NCBI RefSeq assembly: GCF_001757355.1
Contig: NZ_MINO01000001.1
Coordinates: 124,001-188,000 of the forward strand
DNA length: 64,000 nt
Direction of reading: 5' to 3'
Source of the DNA: Sphingobium phenoxybenzoativorans
GTDB lineage: Bacteria > Pseudomonadota > Alphaproteobacteria > Sphingomonadales > Sphingomonadaceae
The translations under genes were made by a program, and so were the position numbers. This document shows positions 8,682-16,883 of this stretch, one piece after another; positions within the stretch are counted from its first letter, which is position 1, and every line of letters begins with the position of its first letter. The notes beneath the pieces are model-generated. The model was given only the letters and a program-made list of their open reading frames with translations, was not told the origin of the DNA and did not search any database.

Positions 8682-10091
8682 TTGACCTTCTACGAAATGC
8701 TCGATCAGGCCGGTTCGGTCCGCCCCTGCTATGCGGAGGTGCAGAACTGGGTCGAACGGACGGGCATTTCTGGGCTGAACCGGCGGCTGGAGGAAGCGGA
8801 GGCTATCTTCCGGCGGATCGGCATCACCTTTGCGGTCTATGGCGAAGGCGGCGACCCGGAACGGCTGATCCCCTTCGATCTGCTTCCCCGCATATTCACG
8901 GCGCAGGAATGGCGGGTGCTGGACAAGGGCATCCGGCAGCGGGCGCGGGCGCTCAACGCTTTCCTGCATGACGTGTATCACCGCGGAGAGATTGTCCGGG
9001 CCGGGATCATGCCCGCTGACATCATCTACCAGAACAGCGCCTACAGGCCGGAAATGGTCGGCTTCTCGCCGCCTGGCAAGGTTTACAGCCATATTGTGGG
9101 CATAGACATTGTGCGCACCGGCCCTGACAGTTTTGAGGTGCTGGAGGATAATTGCCGCACGCCATCGGGCGTGTCCTACATGCTGGAAAACCGCGAGATC
9201 ATGACGCGGATGTTCCCGGAGCTTTTTGGCCAGGGCGTGGTTGCGCCGGTGGATGATTATCCTGCCGAATTGCTCAAGAGCCTGAAGGAAGTCGCGCCGC
9301 CGGCCTGCAAGGGCGATCCGGTTGTGGTCGTGCTGACGCCGGGCGCGCTCAACAGCGCCTATTATGAGCATAGCTTCCTCGCCGATCTCATGGGTGTCGA
9401 ACTGGTCGAGCCAGCGGACCTTTTCGTGGACGAGGGCAGGGTCTGGATGAAGACGACCTCCGGCCCCACGGCCGTGGATGTCATCTACCGCCGGATCGAC
9501 GATGAATATATCGATCCCCTGACTTTCCGGCCCGACAGCCTTCTGGGCGTTCCGGGTATCTTCAACGTATATCGCAATGGTGGCGTGACGCTCTGTTCGG
9601 CCCCCGGATCGGGCATTGCCGACGACAAGGCGGTCTATGTCTATGTGCCGGAGATGATCCGCTTCTATCTCGGTGAGCAGCCCATCCTGTCGAACATCAA
9701 GACGTGGCAGTGCGCAAAGCCGGACGAATGCGCCTATGTGCTGGAAAATCTTGCCGATCTTGTCGCCAAGGAGGTGCATGGTTCCGGCGGATACGGCATG
9801 TTGATCGGGCCGAAAGCGACCGCCGAGGAGGTGGCCGCCTATGCGGAGCGGATAAGGGCCAATCCGGCGGAGTTTATCGCGCAGCCAACGCTCGACCTCT
9901 CGACCGTTCCGACGCTTGGCCCCTCCAGCATTGTGGAGCGGCATGCGGACTTCCGGCCCTATTGCCTGGTCGGCAAGCAGTTGCGGCTGGTGCCGGGCGG
10001 CCTGACCCGCGTCGCGCTGACGGAAGGGTCGCTGGTCGTGAACTCCAGCCAGGGCGGCGGTGTCAAGGACACCTGGGTCATGCAGGATTGA
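8682..10091 (+). CDS. Circularly permuted ATP-grasp type 2 protein
   Basis: The first gene of the Anbu cluster. The family (COG2308, DUF404/DUF407) has a circularly permuted ATP-grasp fold predicted to ligate amino acids or peptides using ATP. Visible conserved stretches: NAFLHDVYH, GIDIVRTGPDSFEVLEDNCRTPSGVSYM, VYRRIDDEYIDPL, KTWQCAKPDE, and the C-terminal HADFRPYCLVG and SSQGGGVKDTWV. I chose the TTG at 8682 (product begins TFYEMLDQ after the initiator) because GGGAG lies seven bases before it and family members usually start with this sequence; ATG at 8634 and a still longer frame from 8514 are alternatives. It is followed 4 bases later by the alpha-E gene. Confidence 0.92.
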   Translation: MTFYEMLDQAGSVRPCYAEVQNWVERTGISGLNRRLEEAEAIFRRIGITFAVYGEGGDPERLIPFDLLPRIFTAQEWRVLDKGIRQRARALNAFLHDVYHRGEIVRAGIMPADIIYQNSAYRPEMVGFSPPGKVYSHIVGIDIVRTGPDSFEVLEDNCRTPSGVSYMLENREIMTRMFPELFGQGVVAPVDDYPAELLKSLKEVAPPACKGDPVVVVLTPGALNSAYYEHSFLADLMGVELVEPADLFVDEGRVWMKTTSGPTAVDVIYRRIDDEYIDPLTFRPDSLLGVPGIFNVYRNGGVTLCSAPGSGIADDKAVYVYVPEMIRFYLGEQPILSNIKTWQCAKPDECAYVLENLADLVAKEVHGSGGYGMLIGPKATAEEVAAYAERIRANPAEFIAQPTLDLSTVPTLGPSSIVERHADFRPYCLVGKQLRLVPGGLTRVALTEGSLVVNSSQGGGVKDTWVMQD

Positions 10092-10095
10092 TGCG

Positions 10096-11028
10096 ATGCT
10101 GAGCCGTACCGCCGAAAATCTCTACTGGATGGCCCGCTACATGGAGCGCGCCGAATCCACCGCCCGCCTGCTCACCATGGGGCAACGCATGGCGATCCTG
10201 CCTGGCGCGCATCATCGGGACGAGTGGCGATCCGTCGTTCGCGCTACGGGCGCGGAGGCCAATTTCCCGGAGGACAGCCACGTCAAGGAAACCGACGTGG
10301 TCGCCTATCTGATGCTGGACCTCGACAATCCCTCATCGATCCGTTCCTGTCTCGCCAAGGCGCGCGCGAATGGCAAGTCGGCGCGCACCATGCTGACCCA
10401 GGATATGTGGGAGGCGTTGAATGAAGGGTGGCGCAAGCTGGACAGCTATGACGTTGCGGAGGCGCGGCAGCAGCTTCCCGGCCTGATCGACTGGGTAAAG
10501 ACCCGCTCCATGACCTTCCGGGGCGCGGCCGAGAGCGGTCAGTTGCGTAATGAGGGACATGATTTCCTGCGCGCGGGCGGCGCGCTGGAGCGGGCGCAGA
10601 TGACCCTGCGCCTGCTTGACGTCAAATATTATGTCCTCCTGCCGGAGACCGAGGTGGTGGGCGGGACGCGCGACCATTATCAATGGACGTCCGTGCTGCA
10701 TGCCCTGTCGGGAAGCCGGGCCTATCACCATGTCTATGGCGGCGCCTACACGCCGTGGCAGATCACCGATTTTCTGATGCTCAATCGCCTTTTCCCGCGT
10801 AGCGTCGCCTTCTGCTACGACCAGCTCGCCTATCGCCTCAACCGGCTGTCCGGCTGGCATGACGCCCGCGCGACCTGCGACGATACGGTGCAGGAGATGG
10901 TGAGCAGTCTGGAAAGTCTGGACAGCGGCGAAATATTCCGCCGTGGCCTGCACGAAACCGTGCAAAACGGCCTGACCATGACCAACCGGCTGGGTCTGGA
11001 AATCGCGCAGGCCTATCATTTCGGATAA
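10096..11028 (+). CDS. Alpha-E domain-containing protein
   Basis: 310 residues of the all-helical alpha-E (DUF403, COG2307) family, starting with the family signature MLSRTAENLYWMARYMERAE. Further family marks are FLMLNRLFPRSVAFC and LNRLSG in the C-terminal half. The family is strongly linked to permuted ATP-grasp and transglutaminase genes and is thought to act with them in making or handling a peptide product; the reaction is not established. The start at 10096 lies 4 bases after the ATP-grasp stop, and the stop is 3 bases before the transglutaminase start, so this is a tight operon. Confidence 0.93.
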   Translation: MLSRTAENLYWMARYMERAESTARLLTMGQRMAILPGAHHRDEWRSVVRATGAEANFPEDSHVKETDVVAYLMLDLDNPSSIRSCLAKARANGKSARTMLTQDMWEALNEGWRKLDSYDVAEARQQLPGLIDWVKTRSMTFRGAAESGQLRNEGHDFLRAGGALERAQMTLRLLDVKYYVLLPETEVVGGTRDHYQWTSVLHALSGSRAYHHVYGGAYTPWQITDFLMLNRLFPRSVAFCYDQLAYRLNRLSGWHDARATCDDTVQEMVSSLESLDSGEIFRRGLHETVQNGLTMTNRLGLEIAQAYHFG

Positions 11029-11031
11029 GCC

Positions 11032-11904
11032 ATGAAGCTCATCGTCCGTCACCAAACCTCTTACAGCTATGGCGCAGGGTCCAGCCGCGTGGCCATGCTC
11101 CTGAAGCTTATGCCGCGCCGGCACCATGGGCAGAGGGTGCTGGAATGGCAGGTGACGGTGAATGACGATCCCGTTTTTGGCTTCGCGCCAAATGGCTATG
11201 GCGATCTTGAGGCGCTGTGGATACGGCACCGCCATATGACCGGGGTCAATGTCGTCGCGACCGGTATGGTCGAAACCGGTGACACGAACGGCATCATTTC
11301 CGGCCTCGACGAACATTTCAATCCGCGCATTTATCTTCGGGAAACGGCGCTGACGGAGCCTAGCGCGGCGATACGGGAACTGGCCGGTTCGGTGCGGGAT
11401 GGCGACCCGCTGGATCGCCTTCATGCCCTGTCCGCCGCCGTCCGCGACGCCGTCGCCTATCGGCCTGGCATCACCAAGCCGGAGACGACGGCCGGGGAAG
11501 CGTTGATGATCGGCGGCGGCGTATGCCAGGACCATGCCCAGATCTTCATTTCCGCCGCCCGGTCGCTGGGCGTGCCCGCCCGCTATGTCGCCGGCTATCT
11601 CGCGACTCAGGACGGGGAGGCGCTGCACGAAACCCATGCATGGGCGGAGGCTATGGTGCCTGGGCTTGGCTGGGTGGGCTTTGATACCTCAAATCGCGTG
11701 TGCGTGACGGACAGCTATGTTCGCCTTGCTTCCGGACTTGACGCGGATGACGCAGCGCCGGTCCGCGGATCGGCAATGGCCGCGGGTACGATCGGCATTG
11801 ACGCGGACGTCCGCATCGCGCAGGCCAGCGATGACGAGCGTGAGCAGCAACTGCAGAAACAGCAGCAACAACAATGGACTCAGCCTGCGCGCGCCAGGGA
11901 ATAA
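11032..11904 (+). CDS. Transglutaminase-like cysteine peptidase family protein
   Basis: 290 residues. An N-terminal bacterial transglutaminase-associated domain (1-100, starting MKLIVRHQTSYSY) precedes the papain-like core. The catalytic triad is visible: Cys165 in GGGVCQDHAQ, His202 in ETHAWAEA, Asp218 in GFDTSN. Such proteins in this gene set are predicted peptidases or amide-forming enzymes acting with the ATP-grasp partner. The C-terminus is unusual, a Gln-rich tail with a Q run (about 275-284). No signal peptide. Third gene of the operon; the Anbu gene follows after 41 bases. Confidence 0.92.
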   Translation: MKLIVRHQTSYSYGAGSSRVAMLLKLMPRRHHGQRVLEWQVTVNDDPVFGFAPNGYGDLEALWIRHRHMTGVNVVATGMVETGDTNGIISGLDEHFNPRIYLRETALTEPSAAIRELAGSVRDGDPLDRLHALSAAVRDAVAYRPGITKPETTAGEALMIGGGVCQDHAQIFISAARSLGVPARYVAGYLATQDGEALHETHAWAEAMVPGLGWVGFDTSNRVCVTDSYVRLASGLDADDAAPVRGSAMAAGTIGIDADVRIAQASDDEREQQLQKQQQQQWTQPARARE

Positions 11905-11945
11905 GTGCCGGGATTTGAGCATATGACTATGGGAGCCGGGGGGCG

Positions 11946-12683
11946 ATGACCTATTGCGTGGCCGTGCGGGTCGATCAGGGACTCGTGTTGTTGTCCGATA
12001 CTCGCACCAATGCGGGCATGGACAATATCGCCCGCTTTCGGAAGATGTTCACTTATGAAGTGCCGGGCGATCGCGCCATTGCGCTCATGTGTTCAGGCAA
12101 TCTGTCGATCACGCAGGAGGTGAAGACCTGCCTCTCCCGCCAGATCAAGATATCGCATGACACGCCGGATACGGAGACGATCCTCAACTGCAAGACTATG
12201 CACAGGGTCGCCCAGATTGTGGGCGAGGCCATGCAGGAAATGCAGCACCGCTATCGCGACACCATAGAGATGCAGGGGGCGGGGGCCGATGCCTCTATCC
12301 TGATCGCTGGCCAGCGGAAGGGCGGAAAACCGCGCCTTTATCTCGTCTATTCCGCCGGTAACTTCATCGAGGCGACGGCCGACACGCCCTTCTTCCAGAT
12401 TGGCGAGCATAAATATGGCAAGCCTATCCTCGATCGCATCATCAAGCCGGAAACGACGATCGATGACGCCGTGAAGGCGGTGTGCGTGTCGATGGATTCG
12501 ACGCTGCGCTCCAACCTGTCGGTCGGCATGCCTCTGGATCTCGCCGTTATCGATACGGACGCCTTCAAATTCCGCGTCCGTCGCCGGATCGAACCCGATG
12601 ACGAGGAATTTGCGATGATCTCGCAGGGCTGGTCGGCGGCGCTGCGCCGGGGGTTCGAGGCGCTTCCCAACGTGCTCGACTGA
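11946..12683 (+). CDS. Anbu (proteasome-related) peptidase-like protein
   Basis: 245 residues of the Anbu family, the bacterial ancestral-type beta subunit relative of HslV and the 20S proteasome. After removal of Met the N-terminus is Thr (TYCVAVRVDQG), the expected nucleophile; Asp17 (LLSDTRTN) and Lys32 (RFRKMF) take the positions of the proteasomal active-site Asp and Lys. A CSGNLSITQ motif follows. Anbu is known to occur next to permuted ATP-grasp, alpha-E and transglutaminase genes, exactly as here, and is cytosolic. Its substrate is unknown. Length is normal. Confidence 0.94.
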   Translation: MTYCVAVRVDQGLVLLSDTRTNAGMDNIARFRKMFTYEVPGDRAIALMCSGNLSITQEVKTCLSRQIKISHDTPDTETILNCKTMHRVAQIVGEAMQEMQHRYRDTIEMQGAGADASILIAGQRKGGKPRLYLVYSAGNFIEATADTPFFQIGEHKYGKPILDRIIKPETTIDDAVKAVCVSMDSTLRSNLSVGMPLDLAVIDTDAFKFRVRRRIEPDDEEFAMISQGWSAALRRGFEALPNVLD

Positions 12684-12806
12684 AAACCGCGCCGCATTCG
12701 CGCTATCGAAGACACAAGCAAAACTGCAGCGCCCACCGCCTTGCGCCGATGATGCGACCCATTATCTCCGTCTGCCAACGAATCGAATTTCCCCCGGAAG
12801 GATGCC

Positions 12807-13769
12807 ATGACCGCCACCCACTCCACCCGCATGCTGATCCTGGGATCGGGACCGGCGGGCCTCAGCGCCGCCATCTATGCCGCGCGCGCCGGCATGGCGC
12901 CGATCGTCGTTCAGGGCATGCAGCCGGGCGGGCAATTGACCATCACCACGGACGTGGAAAATTATCCTGGCTTCCGTGATGTCATCCAGGGACCTTGGCT
13001 GATGGAGCAGATGCAGGCGCAGGCCGAGCATGTCGGCGCGCAGATGATGTACGACCAGATTGTCAGTGTCGATCTGTCCCAGCGGCCTTTCCGCCTGACG
13101 GGGGACGGCGGCACCGTCTATTCGGGCGACGTGCTGGTGATTGCAACGGGCGCGCAGGCCAAGTGGCTGGGCGTCGAGGGCGAAGAAGCGCTGGGCGGTA
13201 AGGGCGTCAGCGCCTGCGCAACCTGCGACGGGTTCTTCTATCGCGGCAAGAAGGTGGTGGTTATCGGCGGCGGCAATACCGCGGTGGAGGAGGCGCTCTA
13301 TCTCACCAACCACAGCCATGACGTGACCCTGATCCATCGCGGCGATTCGCTGCGCGCTGAAAAGATCCTGCAGGAACGGCTGTTCGCCAATCCGAAGATC
13401 AGCGTTGTCTGGAACAAGCGGGTGGAGCGTTTTGTCGGCGGCGGCGACCCCGCCGGTCTTGTCGGGGTCGACCTGATCGATACCGTGTCGGGCGACAAAT
13501 CCCATATCGCCACGGATGGCGCCTTCGTCGCTATCGGCCATAAGCCTTCGACGGAACTGTTCGAGGGGCTTTTGCCGATGGATGAGGGTTATCTGGTCGT
13601 GGAGAAAGGCACCACGCGCACTGCCGTTCCCGGCGTGTTCGCGGCAGGCGACGTCACCGACAAAATCTACCGTCAGGCTGTGACGGCCGCAGGCATGGGC
13701 TGCATGTCGGCGCTGGATGCGGAGAAATTTCTGGCGGAGGCGGATTACGAGGCGTTGGCGGCGGAATAA
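12807..13769 (+). CDS. trxB: Thioredoxin-disulfide reductase
   Basis: 320-residue flavoenzyme passing electrons from NADPH to thioredoxin. FAD-binding GSGPAGLSAAIYAARAG (13-29), redox CATC (Cys137 and Cys140), NADP-binding GGGNTAVEEALYL, and the C-terminal FAD motif AAGDVTDKIYRQAVTAAGMG are all in place. RBS GGAAGG precedes the ATG by 6 bases. It lies 123 bases after the Anbu gene on the same strand and may or may not share its promoter. The 3' side carries a dispersed hairpin repeat (13823-13895) and a convergent gene. Confidence 0.97.
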   Translation: MTATHSTRMLILGSGPAGLSAAIYAARAGMAPIVVQGMQPGGQLTITTDVENYPGFRDVIQGPWLMEQMQAQAEHVGAQMMYDQIVSVDLSQRPFRLTGDGGTVYSGDVLVIATGAQAKWLGVEGEEALGGKGVSACATCDGFFYRGKKVVVIGGGNTAVEEALYLTNHSHDVTLIHRGDSLRAEKILQERLFANPKISVVWNKRVERFVGGGDPAGLVGVDLIDTVSGDKSHIATDGAFVAIGHKPSTELFEGLLPMDEGYLVVEKGTTRTAVPGVFAAGDVTDKIYRQAVTAAGMGCMSALDAEKFLAEADYEALAAE

Positions 13770-13822
13770 GGCTGCTGGAAAGCTTGCGGCGAAGGGCGTG
13801 CCAGATCGAAGGTGATCAAACC

Positions 13823-13895
13823 CCGTTCACCCTGAGCGAAATCGAAGGGTTCTGCCGGACGCAGTGAGGCGCTTTGTTTCGCTCAGCTTGAACGG
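13823..13895. repeat. Dispersed hairpin repeat, family R, copy 1
   Basis: Begins CCGTTCACCCTGAGCGAAATCGAA and ends TTGAACGG with GCTCAGC in the right arm, forming an imperfect long hairpin between the convergent trxB and acyl carrier protein genes. Same family as 34172, 42176, 48734, 50783 and 56788. A degenerate copy; could serve as a bidirectional terminator-like structure. Confidence 0.7.
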
Positions 13896-13937
13896 AGATC
13901 TGGAAGGCGATAATTCTAAGCTCTTGCCGCCCGAAGT

Positions 13938-14228
13938 TCACACAAGAACTTTGCTCTCCGCAAAATCCACCAGCGTACCGAACGTCTCGAAGGTTTCCCC
14001 GTCAATATCGTCATCCTCGATCAGGATGCCGAGGCGGTCCTCCATTTCCGTAAGCAGGCCAGCGACCGCCATCGAATCCAGTTCCGGCAGCGCTCCGAAC
14101 AGGGGCGTGTCGCGGTCGAATGCGTCGACCCGGTCCTGTTCTATCGCAAGTACGTCGCGCAGAACCGCACGCACGGTATCTTCCACGGTCATGTCGCCAG
14201 TCTGCGCCTGTTCCGGTTTCGTCCGCAT
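13938..14228 (-). CDS. Acyl carrier protein, XrtA cluster-associated
   Basis: 96 residues from MRTKPEQAQT; an alternative start MTVEDTVRAVL lies at 14192. The four-helix carrier fold is suggested by TVEDTVRAVLRDVLAIEQDRV, and the phosphopantetheine attachment site is the Ser in ELDSMAVAGLL (Ser52). Acidic as usual. It would carry an acyl or aminoacyl group as a thioester. In sphingomonads and other XrtA bacteria an acyl carrier protein sits beside the exosortase-associated acyl-CoA ligase and PLP decarboxylase, as here. It follows the GNAT gene by 26 bases on the minus strand. Confidence 0.9.
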   Translation of the reverse strand: MRTKPEQAQTGDMTVEDTVRAVLRDVLAIEQDRVDAFDRDTPLFGALPELDSMAVAGLLTEMEDRLGILIEDDDIDGETFETFGTLVDFAESKVLV

Positions 14229-14254
14229 GGTGCCAGCCTCTATCGCCTGCGCGC

Positions 14255-15307
14255 CTAGCCTACAAGCTTCGAAATGGCTGTTTTTGCAGCGGGAAGCCAT
14301 GCGGATGAGAAACGGGGATTGAAGCAGTCGATGCGGTAGAGGGAGCGCTGCCGCTCCATCCACTCCGTCTTATAGGGGTTATCCCCCGTGCCATAATCGA
14401 TGATCGCGGCCTTATCCTCGTCAATGGCGGATCGAAACATGTGGTGGCTCAGCAGGGTGCCGGGCGACATCTCGTCCGCGCCCTGATCATGGGCAAGCTT
14501 GTGGATCAGGGCGACGCCATTCTCTATCGTCCAGAACTGCACTGCGATGGGGAAGCCGTCCTCGCGGGCGAAGCCCAGCCGCAATGTCCCCGCCTTGCCC
14601 TCCTGCTCCGCAATCAGGCGCAGGAAATCCAGGTTCGGTTCCGATTGCTTCCAGCTCCGCTGGTAGACCGTGATATAATCGTCCCACAGCCGGTTGGTGA
14701 GCTTGTGATGGATTTCGAACGTAAGACTGGTTGATCGCAATTTCCGCCGCACCGTGCTGCGCAGCTTCCCCGGACGTCCCGCCCAATAGGTCTCAAAATC
14801 CCGATTATCCACGGTCAGATAGTGATTGACGCCCATCGGGCGCTCCACCGCTATCCATCCGGCCTTGCGAAACGCCTTGAGGAACAGCGCGTTCGCGCCA
14901 TCGTCCGCCGTTACGGGATAGACGTCCAGTTGCGCGGCATCGGGCAGGAGATCGCGCGCGATGCCTTCCATCAGGCGCAGTTTCTGTTCCGGTGACGGAT
15001 TTCCCGCAAATACTGGCTCAAAGGCGAAGCTGTACCAGTTCGCAATGGCGACCCGCTTGTTCTTTCCGCTTTCCGCCAGAAACAGCCAGGCCCGGGCCTT
15101 GCCGTCCACAGCGGTCAGGATGTGCGGCGCGCTGTCCGGCATGCACAGGCGGTGCAGCGGTTCCAGCCATGCGATGCGGTTGAACAGATGCGGCTGGGCT
15201 TTGCGGCTGAGCGCCGGGATCTTCGCGGCGCGCAACGCGGTGAGCGCCGAGCGGGTTGCCGTCGACGGAAAGGGGATTGGACTTCGATATTCCCCTTGAC
15301 CCCGCAA
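14255..15307 (-). CDS. GNAT-fold acyltransferase (BcsL/CelD/FemAB-like)
   Basis: 350 residues resembling the two-domain GNAT proteins found in polysaccharide clusters (CelD/BcsL type). Typical stretches are HYLTVDNRDFETYWAGR, the core region VQFWTIENGVALIHKLAHD and the end motif IDYGTGDNPYKTEWM. It probably transfers an acyl group, perhaps delivered by the adjacent acyl carrier protein, to a sugar or precursor; this is inference from context. The start is a TTG at 15307 with GGGAGA nine bases before it; no ATG lies near the N-terminus. Divergent from the ligase gene (49 bases). Confidence 0.82.
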   Translation of the reverse strand: MRGQGEYRSPIPFPSTATRSALTALRAAKIPALSRKAQPHLFNRIAWLEPLHRLCMPDSAPHILTAVDGKARAWLFLAESGKNKRVAIANWYSFAFEPVFAGNPSPEQKLRLMEGIARDLLPDAAQLDVYPVTADDGANALFLKAFRKAGWIAVERPMGVNHYLTVDNRDFETYWAGRPGKLRSTVRRKLRSTSLTFEIHHKLTNRLWDDYITVYQRSWKQSEPNLDFLRLIAEQEGKAGTLRLGFAREDGFPIAVQFWTIENGVALIHKLAHDQGADEMSPGTLLSHHMFRSAIDEDKAAIIDYGTGDNPYKTEWMERQRSLYRIDCFNPRFSSAWLPAAKTAISKLVG

Positions 15308-15356
15308 AGGACTATCTCCCGCAAAAGATGTTCTGAACTAGGGGGAATTTCTGGAC

Positions 15357-16883
15357 ATGGGGTTAATCGACCCTCCAATTCTGCCAATCGACCATGTGCT
15401 CCGCAATGGCGATCCGTCGCGGCCCGCGCTTGATGGACGCGCTGGCGCGCTGGACTATGCCGAGTTGGAGGAAAGCCTGGGGCGTCTCGCTGCATGGTTG
15501 AAGGGGTTTGGATTTGAGGCGGGGGACCGTGTGGCGAGCTGGGTCGCCAAGGGCGTGGTCGCCGCGCTGATGCCGCTGGCTGCGCCGCGCGCGGGCCTTG
15601 TCCATGTTCCCGTTAATCCCTTGCTCAAACGGGCGCAGGTCGCCCATATCCTGGCGGACAGCGGAGCGCGGCTGTTGATCGGAACCGGCGCGCGCCTCGC
15701 CACGCTGGAACCGGGCGACATGCCGGCCGGTTGCGAAGCGCATAGCGAGGATGATACGGCCTGCGCGCTTACGGGCGGCAAGGTCCTCCCGCCGTCTGAT
15801 GCCGATCCTGATGCGCTGGCGGCCATTCTCTACACGTCCGGTTCCACGGGACGTCCCAAGGGCGTGATGCTCAGCCACGCCAATCTGTGGCTGGGTGCCG
15901 TCTCGGTCGCGGATTATCTGAAACTGACGCCCAATGACCGGACCTTGTGCGTTCTGCCGTTCAGCTTCGACTATGGTCAGAACCAGTTGCTATCCACCTG
16001 GTATGCCGGGGGGTGCGCCGTACCGCTGGATTATCTCACACCGCGTGATGTCATCCGGTCGGTGGAGCGCAGGGAAATCACGACGCTGGCGGGCGTGCCT
16101 CCGCTCTGGGTGCAGCTTGTCGAGCTGGAATGGCCAGCGGAGGTCGCGGCCCGGCTCCGGCGTCTCACCAATAGCGGTGGCGCGTTGACTCGTCCGCTGG
16201 TGGCGCGCCTTCGGGCCTTGTTTCCCAATGCCGATCTCTATCCCATGTATGGCCTGACCGAAGCATTCCGGTCCACCTATCTGCCGCCCGCGCTGGTCGA
16301 CACGCATCCTGACAGTATGGGATCGGCCATTCCCCACGCGGAAATCCTGGTCGTCCGGCCGGACGGCAGCCTGACGGACGATGGCGAGCCGGGGGAACTT
16401 GTCCATTGCGGCCCCTTGGTGGCGCAGGGCTACTGGCAAGACCCTGACCGCACGGCGCAACGCTTCAGACCCTCGCCTTCAGCATCGCATTATGGCGGCA
16501 TGGCGGTGTGGTCCGGCGACACGGTCCGGCGTGAGGCGCACGGCTTGCTCTATTTCGTCGGCCGGGACGATGCGATGATCAAGTCCGCCGGCAATCGGAT
16601 CAGCCCGACCGAAATAGAGGAGGCGGCGGTCGCCGTGGACGGCGTGGCGGAAGCGATTGCGCTGGGCGTTCCCGATACCCGGCTGGGGCAGGCGGTGAAG
16701 CTGCTGCTGCGTCCAGCCGGAAAGAAGGATGGCAACGCACTGGAGGAACGGGTACGCGCCACGCTCAAGGCTGAACTACCCAATTTCATGCAGCCCGCGG
16801 AGATAGTCGTGCGGAAGGATTTTCCCCATAACGCCAATGGCAAGATCGACAGGGCTGCCCTGATGGCGGAGGCCGTCGCATGA
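15357..16883 (+). CDS. Acyl-CoA ligase (AMP-forming), exosortase A system-associated
   Basis: 508 residues of the adenylate-forming superfamily, activating a carboxylate with ATP and loading it on CoA or a carrier protein. Motifs: P-loop YTSGSTGRPKG (about 159-169), YGLTEAFRSTY (A5), GDTVRREAHGLLYFVGR with the hinge Asp, and the catalytic Lys near the C-terminus in NANGKIDR. The divergently adjacent acyl carrier protein and the following PLP decarboxylase are the standard partners in XrtA loci; the acid used is unknown. The next gene overlaps its end by 4 bases. Confidence 0.92.
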   Translation: MGLIDPPILPIDHVLRNGDPSRPALDGRAGALDYAELEESLGRLAAWLKGFGFEAGDRVASWVAKGVVAALMPLAAPRAGLVHVPVNPLLKRAQVAHILADSGARLLIGTGARLATLEPGDMPAGCEAHSEDDTACALTGGKVLPPSDADPDALAAILYTSGSTGRPKGVMLSHANLWLGAVSVADYLKLTPNDRTLCVLPFSFDYGQNQLLSTWYAGGCAVPLDYLTPRDVIRSVERREITTLAGVPPLWVQLVELEWPAEVAARLRRLTNSGGALTRPLVARLRALFPNADLYPMYGLTEAFRSTYLPPALVDTHPDSMGSAIPHAEILVVRPDGSLTDDGEPGELVHCGPLVAQGYWQDPDRTAQRFRPSPSASHYGGMAVWSGDTVRREAHGLLYFVGRDDAMIKSAGNRISPTEIEEAAVAVDGVAEAIALGVPDTRLGQAVKLLLRPAGKKDGNALEERVRATLKAELPNFMQPAEIVVRKDFPHNANGKIDRAALMAEAVA

